Source of the DNA: Acanthosepion pharaonis
Lineage: Eukaryota > Mollusca > Cephalopoda > Sepiida > Sepiidae
NCBI GenBank assembly: GCA_903632075.3
Contig: CAHIKZ030004123.1
Location: 4,508,501 to 4,572,500 of the forward strand
Length of the DNA: 64,000 nucleotides
Reading direction: 5' to 3'
The notes under the pieces are model-generated. The model did no database searches and had not been told where the DNA came from. It saw only the letters and a list, made by a program, of their open reading frames with translations. Below, in pieces: positions 29,632-43,200 of the stretch. A program made the position numbers and the translations under genes. The stretch's first letter is position 1, and the number at the start of each line of letters is the position of its first letter.

Positions 29632-31736
29632 TTTTTTATAATTTTGTAGTTTTATGCATTTTTGAAGTATAATTTTATATTTTTTTAATAACTTTTTGAT
29701 TTACCTTATCTTTTAAAGGTAATTTTTTTTCTTCTAATGTATAATTTATCTTATATTTTTAAAATTTTTTTATTCTTTATTATAACCTATTGTTTTTATT
29801 TAATAATAATTTTTTTATAAAAAAATATAATTTTAATATAAATTAACTTATTTTTAATTTATTTAAATATATCTTATTTTTAAATATAACTGTTCTTTGG
29901 AAGAGTATTTTTAAACGTAACCTTATTTAAATTTTTTTATTAAAAGAAGAAAAAACAAATCCTTTTTGTTCCTCTCTCAATTTCAAATTAACACTTCATT
30001 CTTCATATAGCCCCAATTTAATGTCATAAGGTTAATATCTGGGTTTAATTTTATAAAACCTCTTCCCTTTCAGACCACCTTCCACCTTCCCCTGACCACT
30101 GTCTTGTGCCTTTCGTCTGACTGAAACATTGAAATAGATAAATTCTGTATTAATTTTTTGACAGCTGTCACAGTTAAATTTATAATTCCAACTTGACCTC
30201 AGTCTATATACCAAAGTTGAATAAGACTGACAAAGTTTTCGTCAGTTGAAATAGCTCTATTTCCCATATGAGGTAATTTGGGATTTTATTGTGTACTAAT
30301 TATTTGCTCTGTAAGAAATACACTGAGCTCTTTTTGTCGATCAGTTTTAATATTACTAGGATCCACTTGGATTATATACCAATGAATTTATTACCTTTAC
30401 TAATATATATTTCTAAAATTATTAATTATGCTGTGAAGCATCCTTGTGTCGATGGCAGTGAACTTACCCATAAAGCTAATTGCCTATGGTGAGATTCAAA
30501 CCGATGTCACTAACATTCTAACCACTTGGCCACACACACAACATGGAAAAAAATATACCTAAATGGTTAGGAAACCAAAATGTAGTTGCACAATAAACAC
30601 TGTGACAAGAGATAATTTTTTTTATATTACTTTTTATTAAGCACTCCAGATCACACACACACACACATATATGTATTATTCAAATTTTATAAAATTTAAT
30701 ATGAGGGTCCAGTTTGCTGTGTAAATTCATTGTAAATGGGTCCCTTAGAGAAGCCAAAACAAAATATGCTCATAACATGTTATTTTGTAAAACAAAAAAA
30801 AAATGTTGAAATTTCTAGAATGGAGTTTTTTTTCATATATTAAGCACTTCTGATAAGGAATTTTAAAAATATTTAAATTTTAAAAAATCATAACTTATGA
30901 ACATATTTGTTTTGGCTTCCTGAGGGACTTATGGCTACTTCACATTGAAACATTGGTTCCTGTACAATCACCAAAGTTAAGCAATTTCAAGCCTGGTCAG
31001 TACTTAGATGGGTAACTGCTTGGGAATGCCAGATGCTATAAGCTTGAATGAGTGGGTGGTGTAATGGGTAATGGCTCCTAATTGTTAATCGGAGAGCCAA
31101 GTTCTAATTACCATTGAATTTGTTATATTCATTTATGCACAAATACCCTTGGGAAATGTATGAATCTACTTCTCCCCAAGCTATGGGTTAATTGGTAAGA
31201 CTCATATCACTAAACCATTATTAACTTAAAAAAAAAAAAAAATATATATATCTTACAATCTAAAAATATTTTCTGGCTTTAAATGACTGGCAAAGGGCTG
31301 GTAAGCCATAGAAAACCAATCAAAAAGTTTCCATAGAGGGATCAATTTACAATGAATTTATATAGCAAACTGGATCCCCTATTAACTTTTATAAAATTTA
31401 ATAATAGAAAAACAGATATTTGTGATATGGAGTACTTAATCAATAGTAATATGAAAAAGATTTTGAAAAAAAAAAATCTTTTCTGGTCAGAGTGCATATT
31501 GTTTAACACCTCCAAGTTCAGACTGACAAACTTAAATATATATAATACACACACAATTAGTATTACATAACAAAATTACCTCATATGGGGGGGATGAGGT
31601 AATTTTAGATTTTGTTGTGTAATACTATTTATATGCTCTGTTATAATAAATACATTGAGCTCTTTTTGTGGATCAGTTTTAATATTTTACATTACTAGGA
31701 TCCACTTGGATTATATACCAATGGATTTATTACCTT

Positions 31737-31774
<38 letters not shown>

Positions 31775-33983
31775 ACACATAGATAAATAGAGAGAAAGGA
31801 ATATGAAAAACTAACAATGATATTCAAATAAAGAATTTACTGCCAAAAAGATTCTCCTTTTGTTGCTAACAGGAAATATGCAGTCTTTTCTTTCATCTAT
31901 TTCCCAAAGTCACTGTAAGATGTTCCAATAAATAATTGACTGAAATTGTATGAAAGCAGAAGGAACCCCCCACCTCCCAAATCCATGCCCTGGAGGAGAT
32001 TATTCCAAAAAATTAAAAAATATAAAAAAAGCAAATTTCTCACCCAGATCCGTGTCCTTATTTTCATTTTTGAAAGAAGCAAGTGACAACGTATCTTCTT
32101 CCTCATCTGAGCTGCTCTGTGCTAAAAGCATAGAGAAAAATCAAAGGTCGATATTAGACAAAGTGAAAGAGGAGAGAGAAAAAGAAAAAAAAATTTATTT
32201 AGGACAATGAAGGCAGAAGAGCAACTAAACTTACTTGTATCAAGGCTCTTAGACATCCCTAGCCTAGAGTAAAAACCACTGCGGAAGGATCTGGGACGTT
32301 TGGTGTCATCTCCTGTGGGAGGCATAGCAAGCTCTGCCAGGAATCGGTTCTGAGCATTATTTAATACATAAAATATATGGTCTCTCAAATGGGAATTCGG
32401 GAACCAGGAAACCATCTGGTGTAACTGTAGCAGAAACAAAAATTGTTATCAAAAAGTTATAAATTCAACTCAGTTTTAGCTTAGTCTCAGAAAAAAATAA
32501 ACACTTTGGAGAAAGGATTATGTATTAAAAATTCAACCATAGTCAAAATAGTGTTTAAAGCAAGTTACAAGGGTGGACTGAAAAAGTTCAAAGCTGACTA
32601 TGAAGGAGTGATGCTAGAACTGTGAAATCTTGCATGTATAAATTTTAACTATTAGTAACTGCATTTTGAAACTTACATCAGACTGTTCAAAGAAGACTAT
32701 CCATCCTGTTAGCCAAAAGGTTATCAACAACAGATATGATGTCATCATCACTATGATACTGGTTTCAAGCCAAGTATTTTTTCATATTGGGGAACAGATG
32801 ATAGGAGAATAAGGAGGGTGATCAACCAGTTTAAAGCACAGTCATGCACAGAAGCCATTGAAACCAAGGACTTGAAAACAAAACACCTTTTATCAGTTTT
32901 CCTAGGCATTTGGTCTTGAGAGATTTTCATAACTGCCTCAACAAGTTGGCATAGTGCTCTCCACTGATGGTGTGGCTCTTTTATGATAATTCATAATTAA
33001 AAAGGATCAAGTGGACCTTATGGAATTAGTCATTACTGGTTATTCAAAATGTTGACTTAAGACAAGCATTTTACACAGACTATAATACAGAGATAGGATA
33101 TATATCATATCCTATCTTATTAAAGGCAATATATAATAAATAATTACATCAAAAGATGGTTATTAATATTCTCTAATATTTATATTGACATTTACTTGTT
33201 GAAGTAAAAAAAAAAAAATCTAAGCTGAAATAAGATAAAAACATGTTAAAAAAATTTTCAATATATTTCATATATTTTCAGAATTCACAATACATGAAAA
33301 GTTAAGTTTCATAGGATTTTAAATAAAATGCTCTCCAAAGTTCAAGGAATTTGAACAAATTGATTTATATACCTAGTAATCCATCATTTCTATTATCTTG
33401 CTGGACATTTCACACCTTGAAATCACTTTACGAAAGGGGGAATCTTTTTTTCCTTTTAATCTTTTACTTTGAGAAAGATATTTTTAAAATCTTTGAAATT
33501 TTGGCGAGCATTTCATATCCATTTCTCATTTAGTTCATACAGTATTAAAATACAAAATGACACACTAAGTACATTAGTTGTTCGTCATTAGTTTGACTAT
33601 AAAAAATAATGATGCTCTAATTAAAAGAGGAAACAATTTACTATGACAAAAATGTATAAAGTGCTTTAATCATTAGATCATCCACAGTAAATTCATGTCC
33701 AGGTTCTTATAACAATTGACATTTCTTGGCAGATCTTCTATTATCACAATGTGGGACGATATTTAATATAACAAAAGTGATAAAAACAAACAAAAAGAAA
33801 CTATATGAAATTGGCTTGATTATATACTCAAAACAAACAGAAAAAATCTTTTTTTTAATTAAAATTCAAAATTCTCAGCATCGTCTCATGTGCAGGTACA
33901 GTCACAGCAACTTAAACATCACTTTAATCCAATGAAGTCCTAAAGGAAGAAATGTGTCACAAAAAATTTTTCTATTTTGTCAG

Positions 33984-34033
<50 letters not shown>

Positions 34034-34479
34034 GAGAGAGAGAGATCTTTCGTTGAATATGGCAGACAAGGAAAATTTAATTAATTTTTTTATTTAGTTT
34101 TACCAGCATTCTTATGCTTTAAGGGAGTATAAAATTTTCTGTACTCCGCTTACTCCCACCAAACAAAAAAAATATAACAATGCTGGAAAAAATAAATAAA
34201 AAGTTAATTAAATTTCCTTTGTCTGCCATATTTAATGAAAGATGTTTAAAAGAAAGGTTGTTGCCCAAATATACGTTTATATATATATAAAAAACACACA
34301 CACAGTTTGTTGTACTAATAAATGTTTGAAAGCTAAAAGGTCACCATTTTAAGCATTTTATATGATTGTAGAATTCAAAGGTAACTTGTATTAATCTCAT
34401 GATGTCGGAATAAATTTAGTATTACAATATCTATACAAGTTTTTCCTTTCCTGAAGTGTGTAGACAATTTTTTAGTGGA

Positions 34480-34540
<61 letters not shown>

Positions 34541-36577
34541 CATACACACCTCCCCACCCTCTCTTTGAGAAAGACATTTTGTCCCTCAAGTACAAACATT
34601 TGGATGGCACTTTGTGTTTTAGTTTTTGTAATCTTAGGATTCTGAAGACAAGGAATTTTGGAAATTTATTTTGGTCATAAATCTCCGATTAAAATTTGAA
34701 ACCAATTCCCTTGAGTTTCTTTTTCTTCATTTCTTTTCATAGTGAATTTCATTTTAAATTTGTCATATCAACATCAATTGTCCTTGGGAAAAAAAAAAAA
34801 AAAATGAAAAATTTCAGAGTTTACTAGAAATGTTTTCTAGTTGTAATATTCAAATGTTGAAACTAGGCTCTCATTAAATTTAGTTGATTTCTTGAACTTT
34901 TTCATTATCTTAAAAAAAATTTATTAACTTGATGCCCATTATTCCACTAGAACATATTTTAAGACATTTTTTATATCAAACAAGAATTATATTTTAACAT
35001 GATTTATAAGCACATATTGTAGTCTTTGCTGTGTATATTTGATTGATTGATTTCTTCTGCAGGTTATTTAAAGCCAGAAAATATTTTGTTTTTAGATTGT
35101 AAGAATTTCTTTTTTGAGATAATTATTTAGTGATACAAGTCTTACTAATTAACTCATAGCATGGCGAGAAGAGGTTGATTCATACCTTTCCCAAGGGTAT
35201 TTGTGTGTAAGTGAATATAATGAACCCAACTGGAATTGGAACTTGTTCTCCAATTAACAATTCTGAGTCATTATCCATTACACCACCTGTGCCTCCAATC
35301 ATACATCACCTGGTATTACCAAGCGGTCACCCATTTATTTACTGACCAGGCTTGAAATTGCTCAACTTCAGTGATCGTATGGAAACTAGTATTTCAATGT
35401 GATGTGACTGTAAGCCACCATGTATATTATCAATAAAATAATTCAAATTAATTCTCATCTGGTATAACAAATTTGGTCTGAAAGTATGTTCCACTAGTGG
35501 AACAATGGGCGGTAAAAAGTTAATGGTAACAACATATTTAACCTTTTACCATCAAGCACCCCAAAACTTTATTAAAATTCTGGAAAGTATATCAGTAAGC
35601 AAAATGGAGTCCTAAAGACAGGTTATTGTAATCTGAAAATTTCAATAAATGTTTTATAATTAAATTAAATCTTTTCTTCCCCCAACAATGTCTGACAGGG
35701 CAGATGAAATGGCTGACATGGGATTATATGATGATGCAATAGCAGAGGCAGAGTATTGGATTTTCATCAATGAATTGGATACTGATTTGTCAAGTGATAG
35801 CAATGATTCAGAGAGAAAGAGGGGGAAAGAAAAAGTTTGGAGGAGAATTGTTGTAACATAGTAAAGGTTACTGAATAGAATAGTCAAAGGTTGGCAATGA
35901 ATGGAAATACTTAGGACAAGAACAACACATATAAGATTTGCTAGCAGCACATAGAAGAAGTAGTCAACTGCTAGAAGTGAGTCAAGTGAATTCCACAATG
36001 AATCTCCAACTGCAGACCAACATACAGTATTTACTACTGTATTTATGTGAATGGGGACATACACATTATTGTCCATAGGTATACTACAACAAGAATGAAA
36101 GTAGTATCAAAAACATTCTGATGATGAAGAGAGCATTGATAATGATAACATTTCAACATTGCTGTGGTTTGATTCTAATGATACTAACATTCCAATATTT
36201 TTTCATATAGAAATGCATTGGATATATTAAGATAAATTATTAAATTTTAAAACACATAATTACAATTTTTAATAAGAATTTACATAAATTAAGTACATTG
36301 TGGTAAATTTTAAAAATTTTACAGTGTTCATGCTCACACATATTCATAACTTACATTAATTCTTAGCAATTCATCCCTGAAGATGTTCTTGGATGAGATT
36401 GAAAGTACTTGGGAAAAATCAAAACTATGAGAATAATTACGGTCTTTTTCTTACTCAGTTCTGTACTGACACTAAAAAATTAATCTATGAACTCAAGAGG
36501 ATTAAAATAAAAATAGACATAATATAGATATAATATTATGCTTGAATGAAGATATTCTGCCTAAATAAATATAAAGA

Positions 36578-36619
<42 letters not shown>

Positions 36620-38313
36620 ACCTGCTCCTTAGGATATTGGTGAAGCTGGGCAAACCAGAGAAAGGGTAACCAGTTGTTGGTGCTGGCACATATCTCCAAG
36701 TATTTTGTAGGATAGGGCAAATGTAGTTGAATACACAACAAAACTGACAGGGTCCACATGTGGCCTGCTTCAAAGCTGAAACTGGAAGAATTAAAGTAAA
36801 ATTCAAAATACATTCAAATGTTACCGATTCAAAGGCAGACGCTACGGCTGTTATAAACTTTGTCACTGGTGACATTTTTCATCAATATCACTTTATAAAT
36901 ATTCCACATTTTAATAATTCTTTATTCCAGGTTTGTCTTTAACATATTCAGCTTTTTTGAATATCTCAAGAAATGGTAGCATAGCCTTGTTATAGTTTGA
37001 CAACCAATCAAACAATTGGATAAACAATATGGCTTCCATTTCTCCATGTCTGTGTTAATGGCTATCACTGAATTTGCCTAACATGCTTCAGATAAGAATG
37101 GCAAAGATCAGGCTGTGGCTCTTGATATCTCACAGGTATTCAGCAGAGTTTGACATGCTGACCTTCTTCACAAGCTCAAGGGTTATGGTGTCTCTGGATG
37201 AATATTTGGCTTAATCCAATTATTCCTAACAGATGGCGTAATGAAGTGTTCATAGTCCAAACTTATGACTGCACAAAGTTTTTACATAGTAAAAGTGCAG
37301 TTTCAAAACATTATTCTTTCACAGAAAAAGTGCATGACTACCTTATATAATGAGCACATGGGTACCTCGACGTGGTATAATGGTTAGAAAGCTTGTCTTG
37401 CTAGATCAATTACAACTGAGTAGTGAGGTCAATCCTCACTGAGTGCTCCATACTTTCGGCCTTGTGCCACATCTAAGCCAGGCTTAGAAAATCATTATAT
37501 AATGAGCACATGATGTAGTTGCAGACAAATGCCTCCTGTGAATTTTTATCTGAATTAAATTTTGTGATTCTTTTTTAAAACTCAAATGTGTTGTGCAAAT
37601 AACTTACACAATCAACAAACTTGTTTTAAAAAAAGTTCTTGATTAGAAAATTTGAAAACTCTTTCTGTAATATTTGGAATGTTTTAACAAAAACTACATC
37701 AAAATTGCAATAAAATTTACGAGTCACAACAATAGTAATAACTGGAGTTTAAAAAGCATTAACCCAAAGTGTTGAAGATTATTGAAAAGATTAGAAAAGC
37801 AACAATAATGACCTTGAGTTAAACTAGTAAAAATAAATGTCTTGCTTTAAAACAAGCTGAATAATATAATCTGAATTAATTTTTAATATAGTTTAACAGA
37901 TTTTTTTGGATTGGCATCTTAAAGCTTTTAAACAAATATATTCAGTTGCTAAAAGCATTTTTTCTTTGAATTGACAAGAAATACCGTACTTACGGAGATA
38001 CATCTTCTTCCTCTAGCTTTAACATAATAGCATCTTCTAATTGGTGTAAAAGTTCAGAAGCGCAGTCCCCTCTCTGCTTAAAGCATGCCATCAAGAGACG
38101 ACCTGCAATTACAACAGAAGACAGAGTAAAAATTTGACATAAATAAACCATGTCACTAAAACTAGGTCTTTACACACAATTAGCATATGTAATCATGTCT
38201 CAGTAGAATTTCAACCACAAATTTTAAGATTAAAAATTCAGAGGACTTATTTGTTAATAACTGCTTCTATAGGTTGGAATTCATGCATGAGAAAAGATTA
38301 GTAGCAACTCTAT

Positions 38314-38409
<96 letters not shown>

Positions 38410-38710
38410 CTCTGATTGAATAAGCTACAAATGTTATATCTGCTTATTTTGATCATATTCACAAATATTTTTCCATATATTATAATTAAATAAGGCAAGA
38501 AATGCACTGTAACAGTGAGAATCAGTTTTATTACCCAAGTATTTTTCATCTCTTTCTGAGATCACTATCAGGGGTGCAATTGGTAAGGAAAAAATATGTG
38601 TAGCTATCCATTACTGAATTTTTCTTTTGTGTTTAAATTCTATGGCTGGCAGCTTTAGCATTCATTAAAACATAAAAAGTTATCCATTATGGAATTTTTC
38701 TTTTAGATTA

Positions 38711-38771
<61 letters not shown>

Positions 38772-39620
38772 CACCCCAAAACTTTCAAATCAAATTATCC
38801 CAGGGCCACTTTCCTTCATTAATTCAAATTATTTCTCAGGGAAATGGAGTGCTGTGGTGGAGGTGACTCAATACTGAACTCCTCTAAGTAACACAAGACG
38901 GGTGGTGTTGAGTTACACAGGTAATATACAGTGCTTTATGTCTAAATTACTAAGACAGAACAAATACACTTCAAAGCATCACAACTCAAAAAGAGTCAAA
39001 GTTTGTACAACTACTTAAGTTTCACACTACTGTGATCATCAGGCAACCAAAAGATTTTGGAAACATTGTGAAATTCAAGTAGCGGCCAGAATTTTCACTC
39101 TTTTTGAGTGTATGTGTGTGTACACACGGTATGTATGTATGTATGTTTGTTTAAACGTTATTTTTTAAATGGATAATCATATTTGAGTAGATGCTTTGTT
39201 TTTATTTATTTATTAAACAGTATATTTATTTATCTAGATCTTACTGGCCTGAATATTTGAAAAATCTTGTTAGAAAATATGCATCCTCAAGCATGATCTG
39301 AACCTGTGTCCTGTAGGGGAACCGTCATTAGATTTGACATGCTTTAGACTAACTCAGCTACATAGGACCTCCTGGTCAAACAAAGAACAAATAGTGCTTT
39401 TGAATCCTGCCAGAGGAAGCATATTTTCTAATGAGATTTCTTGCTAAGATGTAAATAAATAAATATACTCTTTAAGAAATTAATAAAAAAATAGAGCATC
39501 TACTCAAATACAAGAATCCATTTGAAAAAGTCATGCTTAAACAAAAAAATTAAAATAATCTGTCTGATTTAATCGATTTTATATAAAAAATTGTCTTTGT
39601 TTACATTAGGATAGCAGAGA

Positions 39621-39676
<56 letters not shown>

Positions 39677-39940
39677 CACTAAGGTGTGTATTCAATAACA
39701 CTATTCAAGCTTTGTTTGATCAAGAGGTTCTACATGGCCGAGTTGATCTAAGGCACGTCAGATCTAATGATGGGTTCCTCTAGGGGATGCAGGTTTTAAT
39801 CCTGCCAAAGGACACATTTTCTAACAAGATTTTTCAAATAAATATACTGTTTTAATAAATAAATAAAAACAGACCATCTATTCATTTCAAAAACAATATT
39901 TAAACAAATAAATTAAATAATCTGTTGGATTTAATCCATT

Positions 39941-39981
<41 letters not shown>

Positions 39982-40251
39982 GGGTACCTCGAGGCAGTGT
40001 AATGGTTAGCAAGCTAGTCTCGCTAGAACAACTACAACTGAGTCGTGAGTTCGATCCTCACTGGGTACCCCCATATTTTCGGCCTTGTGCCACATCTAAG
40101 CTACGCTTGGAAAATCACCAGGGCACCTCAAAGTGGTGTAATGGTTAGAAAGCTTGTCTTGCTAGATCAATTATGACTGAGTAGTGTGTTTGATCCTCAC
40201 TGGGTACCCCATAATTTCAGCCTTGTGCCACATCTAAGCCGGGCTTAGAAA

Positions 40252-40292
<41 letters not shown>

Positions 40293-43200
40293 CACACACA
40301 ATAAAAAAAATATCAGATCAAATTAGCCCAGGGCCACTTTCCTTCATTAATTTGAGTTATTTATCAGGGAAATGGAGTGCTGTGGTGGAAGTTACTTGCT
40401 ACTCAATAACTTCTCTAAATAAAACAAGATAGTGCCGAGTTACACAGGTGTGTGAGTGTGTGTAAGTGCAGAGACATTTTTTACCTGTTTCTTCTTCATG
40501 CTGCTTGCAATAATCCTTTCTCCACTGGATGCCTCCACCCCATGACATCAGCTTGGCATTTTTGTGGGTCACAACCTTGTTGCCAACATCAACAAGGAGT
40601 CTTAAAAGTATGCTGTTACCTCCCAACATCTCAATAAATGCAGAACAAGATGCTGCAATTTGTGGTTGATAGAAAGACTTCACACCTATCTTGGTTGCTA
40701 TCCAGCAAGCAGCTTGGATTCTGGAATACACAAAAAGATAAACATATTTTGATTTTTTTTCTAAATCAGGAATTTAGTCTGGTTGGAAAGAAAGTTCTTG
40801 TAGTTTCTAAATAAGTTAATGTTTTACAGATGGTGAGAACTTTCCTTCCAACCAAATAAACATTAAAAAAAATAAGTAAAACTTTTAAAAAAGTTATTCA
40901 AAAATGAATTAGGTGGTGTGTATGAATATGATTTTTTATTCTTATTTTTTTTATTTGCTTGGAGAAAAATTGTTTTGGACAGGGAATAAAAAAAAAAAAA
41001 ACAAGTCAAAAACATTATTGCATCATCTTAGTAACTTCAGCATAAAATCTTTTCTTTACTTATTTCAACTTTCTATTTAAAATACTTAAGCTATTTCTAT
41101 TAGTATTTTCCTGTTCATACATACATATATACCGATGATAAAGCTTTACAAATCAATCACTCTTATGATGTTGATTTGGGGTTAGTAGAGACAAACACCA
41201 AATAACACGTAACAATAAAAAGGGTTTTAATAGGTTGGTAAAAAGGTACAGAAATCGCCTGAGTAGTCAATAACTAGCTCAGCTAAGAACTCTGTCTATC
41301 TGTCTTCCTCTTCAACTGACATGCCACTATTTAAAGTCTTTGTTCGCAGACAAGTTCATCTTCAAGAGGGGTGGTAGGTTTCCAACAACAATCACAATAA
41401 TAGATTAACAACGATAATTAATAAAATAGAATAGTTATAACAATACACTGAAATGAAAATTATGTGATAAGATTATTTCTTACTATAGATCTTAGCAAAC
41501 CATTTTTTTTTCTTTTCTCATTAAGTCAAGAACATTCACTTTGGCATATCCAAATAACCATCATTATTACTCTTGCACATTCAGACCATTAAGTAAAAAT
41601 TATGAATTTATGTGTTTATTAGGGTTGATCTAGGGTAATTCAAACCTCAAAGTAAAATTTGGATAAGTGGAACTTTGGAAAGGATTCTAAGAGAAGCAGT
41701 GTTAAGGCATTGTAGAGTAAATTGGGAAATTTTGAAATGAAAAAAAAAAGTGCTTTACCTGTGTGAAGCCAGGACAGTTCCATGGGTGAACTCTTCTGAT
41801 ACAAAAGAACAAAAAGCAAATGTGGGTCTGCCCTGCCGTAGGTAATAAGTAAACTGGATGCCTTCTGGTTGTGCATATTTGGACATAAGCTCCGGTAGAG
41901 AGAAATGAGGCATCACTTTAAGGCTGTCTGTAAAAGAAAAGAATTCAATTCATGCAGGTAGGTTGTACAGAAAAAGTATTACTTTATTGACTAGTAAATT
42001 CATTTTATCATAGATTAGTAATAATGATGTTTTTTTTTTGTTTTTTTTAGGTATTCTGACAGAAAAATGAGAACTAAAAGAAAAAAAAAAAAGTTGTAAA
42101 GGAATGGATGAAATTAAAACACTGTATATACTCATGTATAATGCAACTTTTGAAGACCTAATTTTGAAGCTAATTTTAAGGGGGTCTCATCATACATAAG
42201 ATATAAAATTTGTGTATGTACTCCTGGCCTGGCTATGCCGTTGATCAAACTATATATCCATTAACTGTAGTCAAATTAGCCTCAAAATTAGGTCTTCAAA
42301 GGTTGCATGATATGTGAGTATATACAGTAGTTACTGTTCGTCATTATAGTCATTTACTAAACTTAATTTGGCATAAGTTCCTTATGAGATCTCTGGTAAG
42401 AATCAAGTTCCTTATGCTAGCACACAACTATTTACTTCTGTCTTAGTAGCAAATCTGATAAAGTAAAACTGACAACTACACTCAAAATGGACTTCCAATC
42501 AGTGTTCAACTGGAGCAACAAATGCCTTGTAAATTTTAATGCCTCAAAAACAAAACTGCTTTCATTTAATCACCCTACAGAACCTTTTCTGCCTGCTAGT
42601 AGGAGAGCAATTCTTTGCACATTCCTGGGCTCATGTTTTTGGCTATCATGAAGTGATTATATAGAATCAATTGCTAGGTCTACTGCTAGGAAAGCTGGTT
42701 CACTGTGTCGCGCCAGACGATTTTTCTTGTCAGAATCCATCTTGCAAATTTATAAATCTACCACTCATCTCTGCATTGAATACCGCTGACATATCTGGTC
42801 TCAAGCTCGTACTATATATCTAGAGATTCTTGACAAAAATCCAAATAAAAGGTCTGTAATGTTATCGATCCAAACCTAGCATCTCAACTCTAGTTACTTT
42901 CTCACCAACATGATATGGCTTCCTTTTATCTTTTCTACAAATATTTTCATGGCGATTGTCCTGATAAGCTTTCCTTCTTGGTGACTCAACTGCATGAATT
43001 TAGATATATTGGAAACTATATCTCACCATTTTATTGTTGAACTTACTAAATGTAACTGTATATTCTATTCTAATAGTTTCTCTTCTTGTACTTCTCACCT
43101 GTGGAAATCCCTTCCAATTTCTTGCTTTCCTGCCATCTGCAATCTTCAAAAATTAAAATGCAATGCTAATTGTCATCTATTGCCTTCCTGAATCCTGTTC

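Noticed and set aside
30930..31045. Functional 5S rRNA gene
   Set aside because: It is truncated, mutated and fused to a tRNA-like part and tail, and the same composite occurs repeatedly, so it is a SINE head.
35660..36076. 138-codon minus-strand frame
   Set aside because: There is no recognisable domain, no splice context with SPG11 and no codon signal. The acidic frame on the opposite strand is no better supported.
36618..36875. 85-codon minus-strand frame over exon 13
   Set aside because: It is a shadow frame; the overlapping frame with YLEICASTNNWL matches spatacsin and closes in phase.
39982..40255. Functional tRNA genes
   Set aside because: A and B boxes are present, but cloverleaf pairing is poor and each is followed by the SINE tail.
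41640..41876. 78-codon frame starting with Met on the minus strand
   Set aside because: It is out of frame with SPG11 exon 10; the neighbouring frame carries the spatacsin match and the correct phase.
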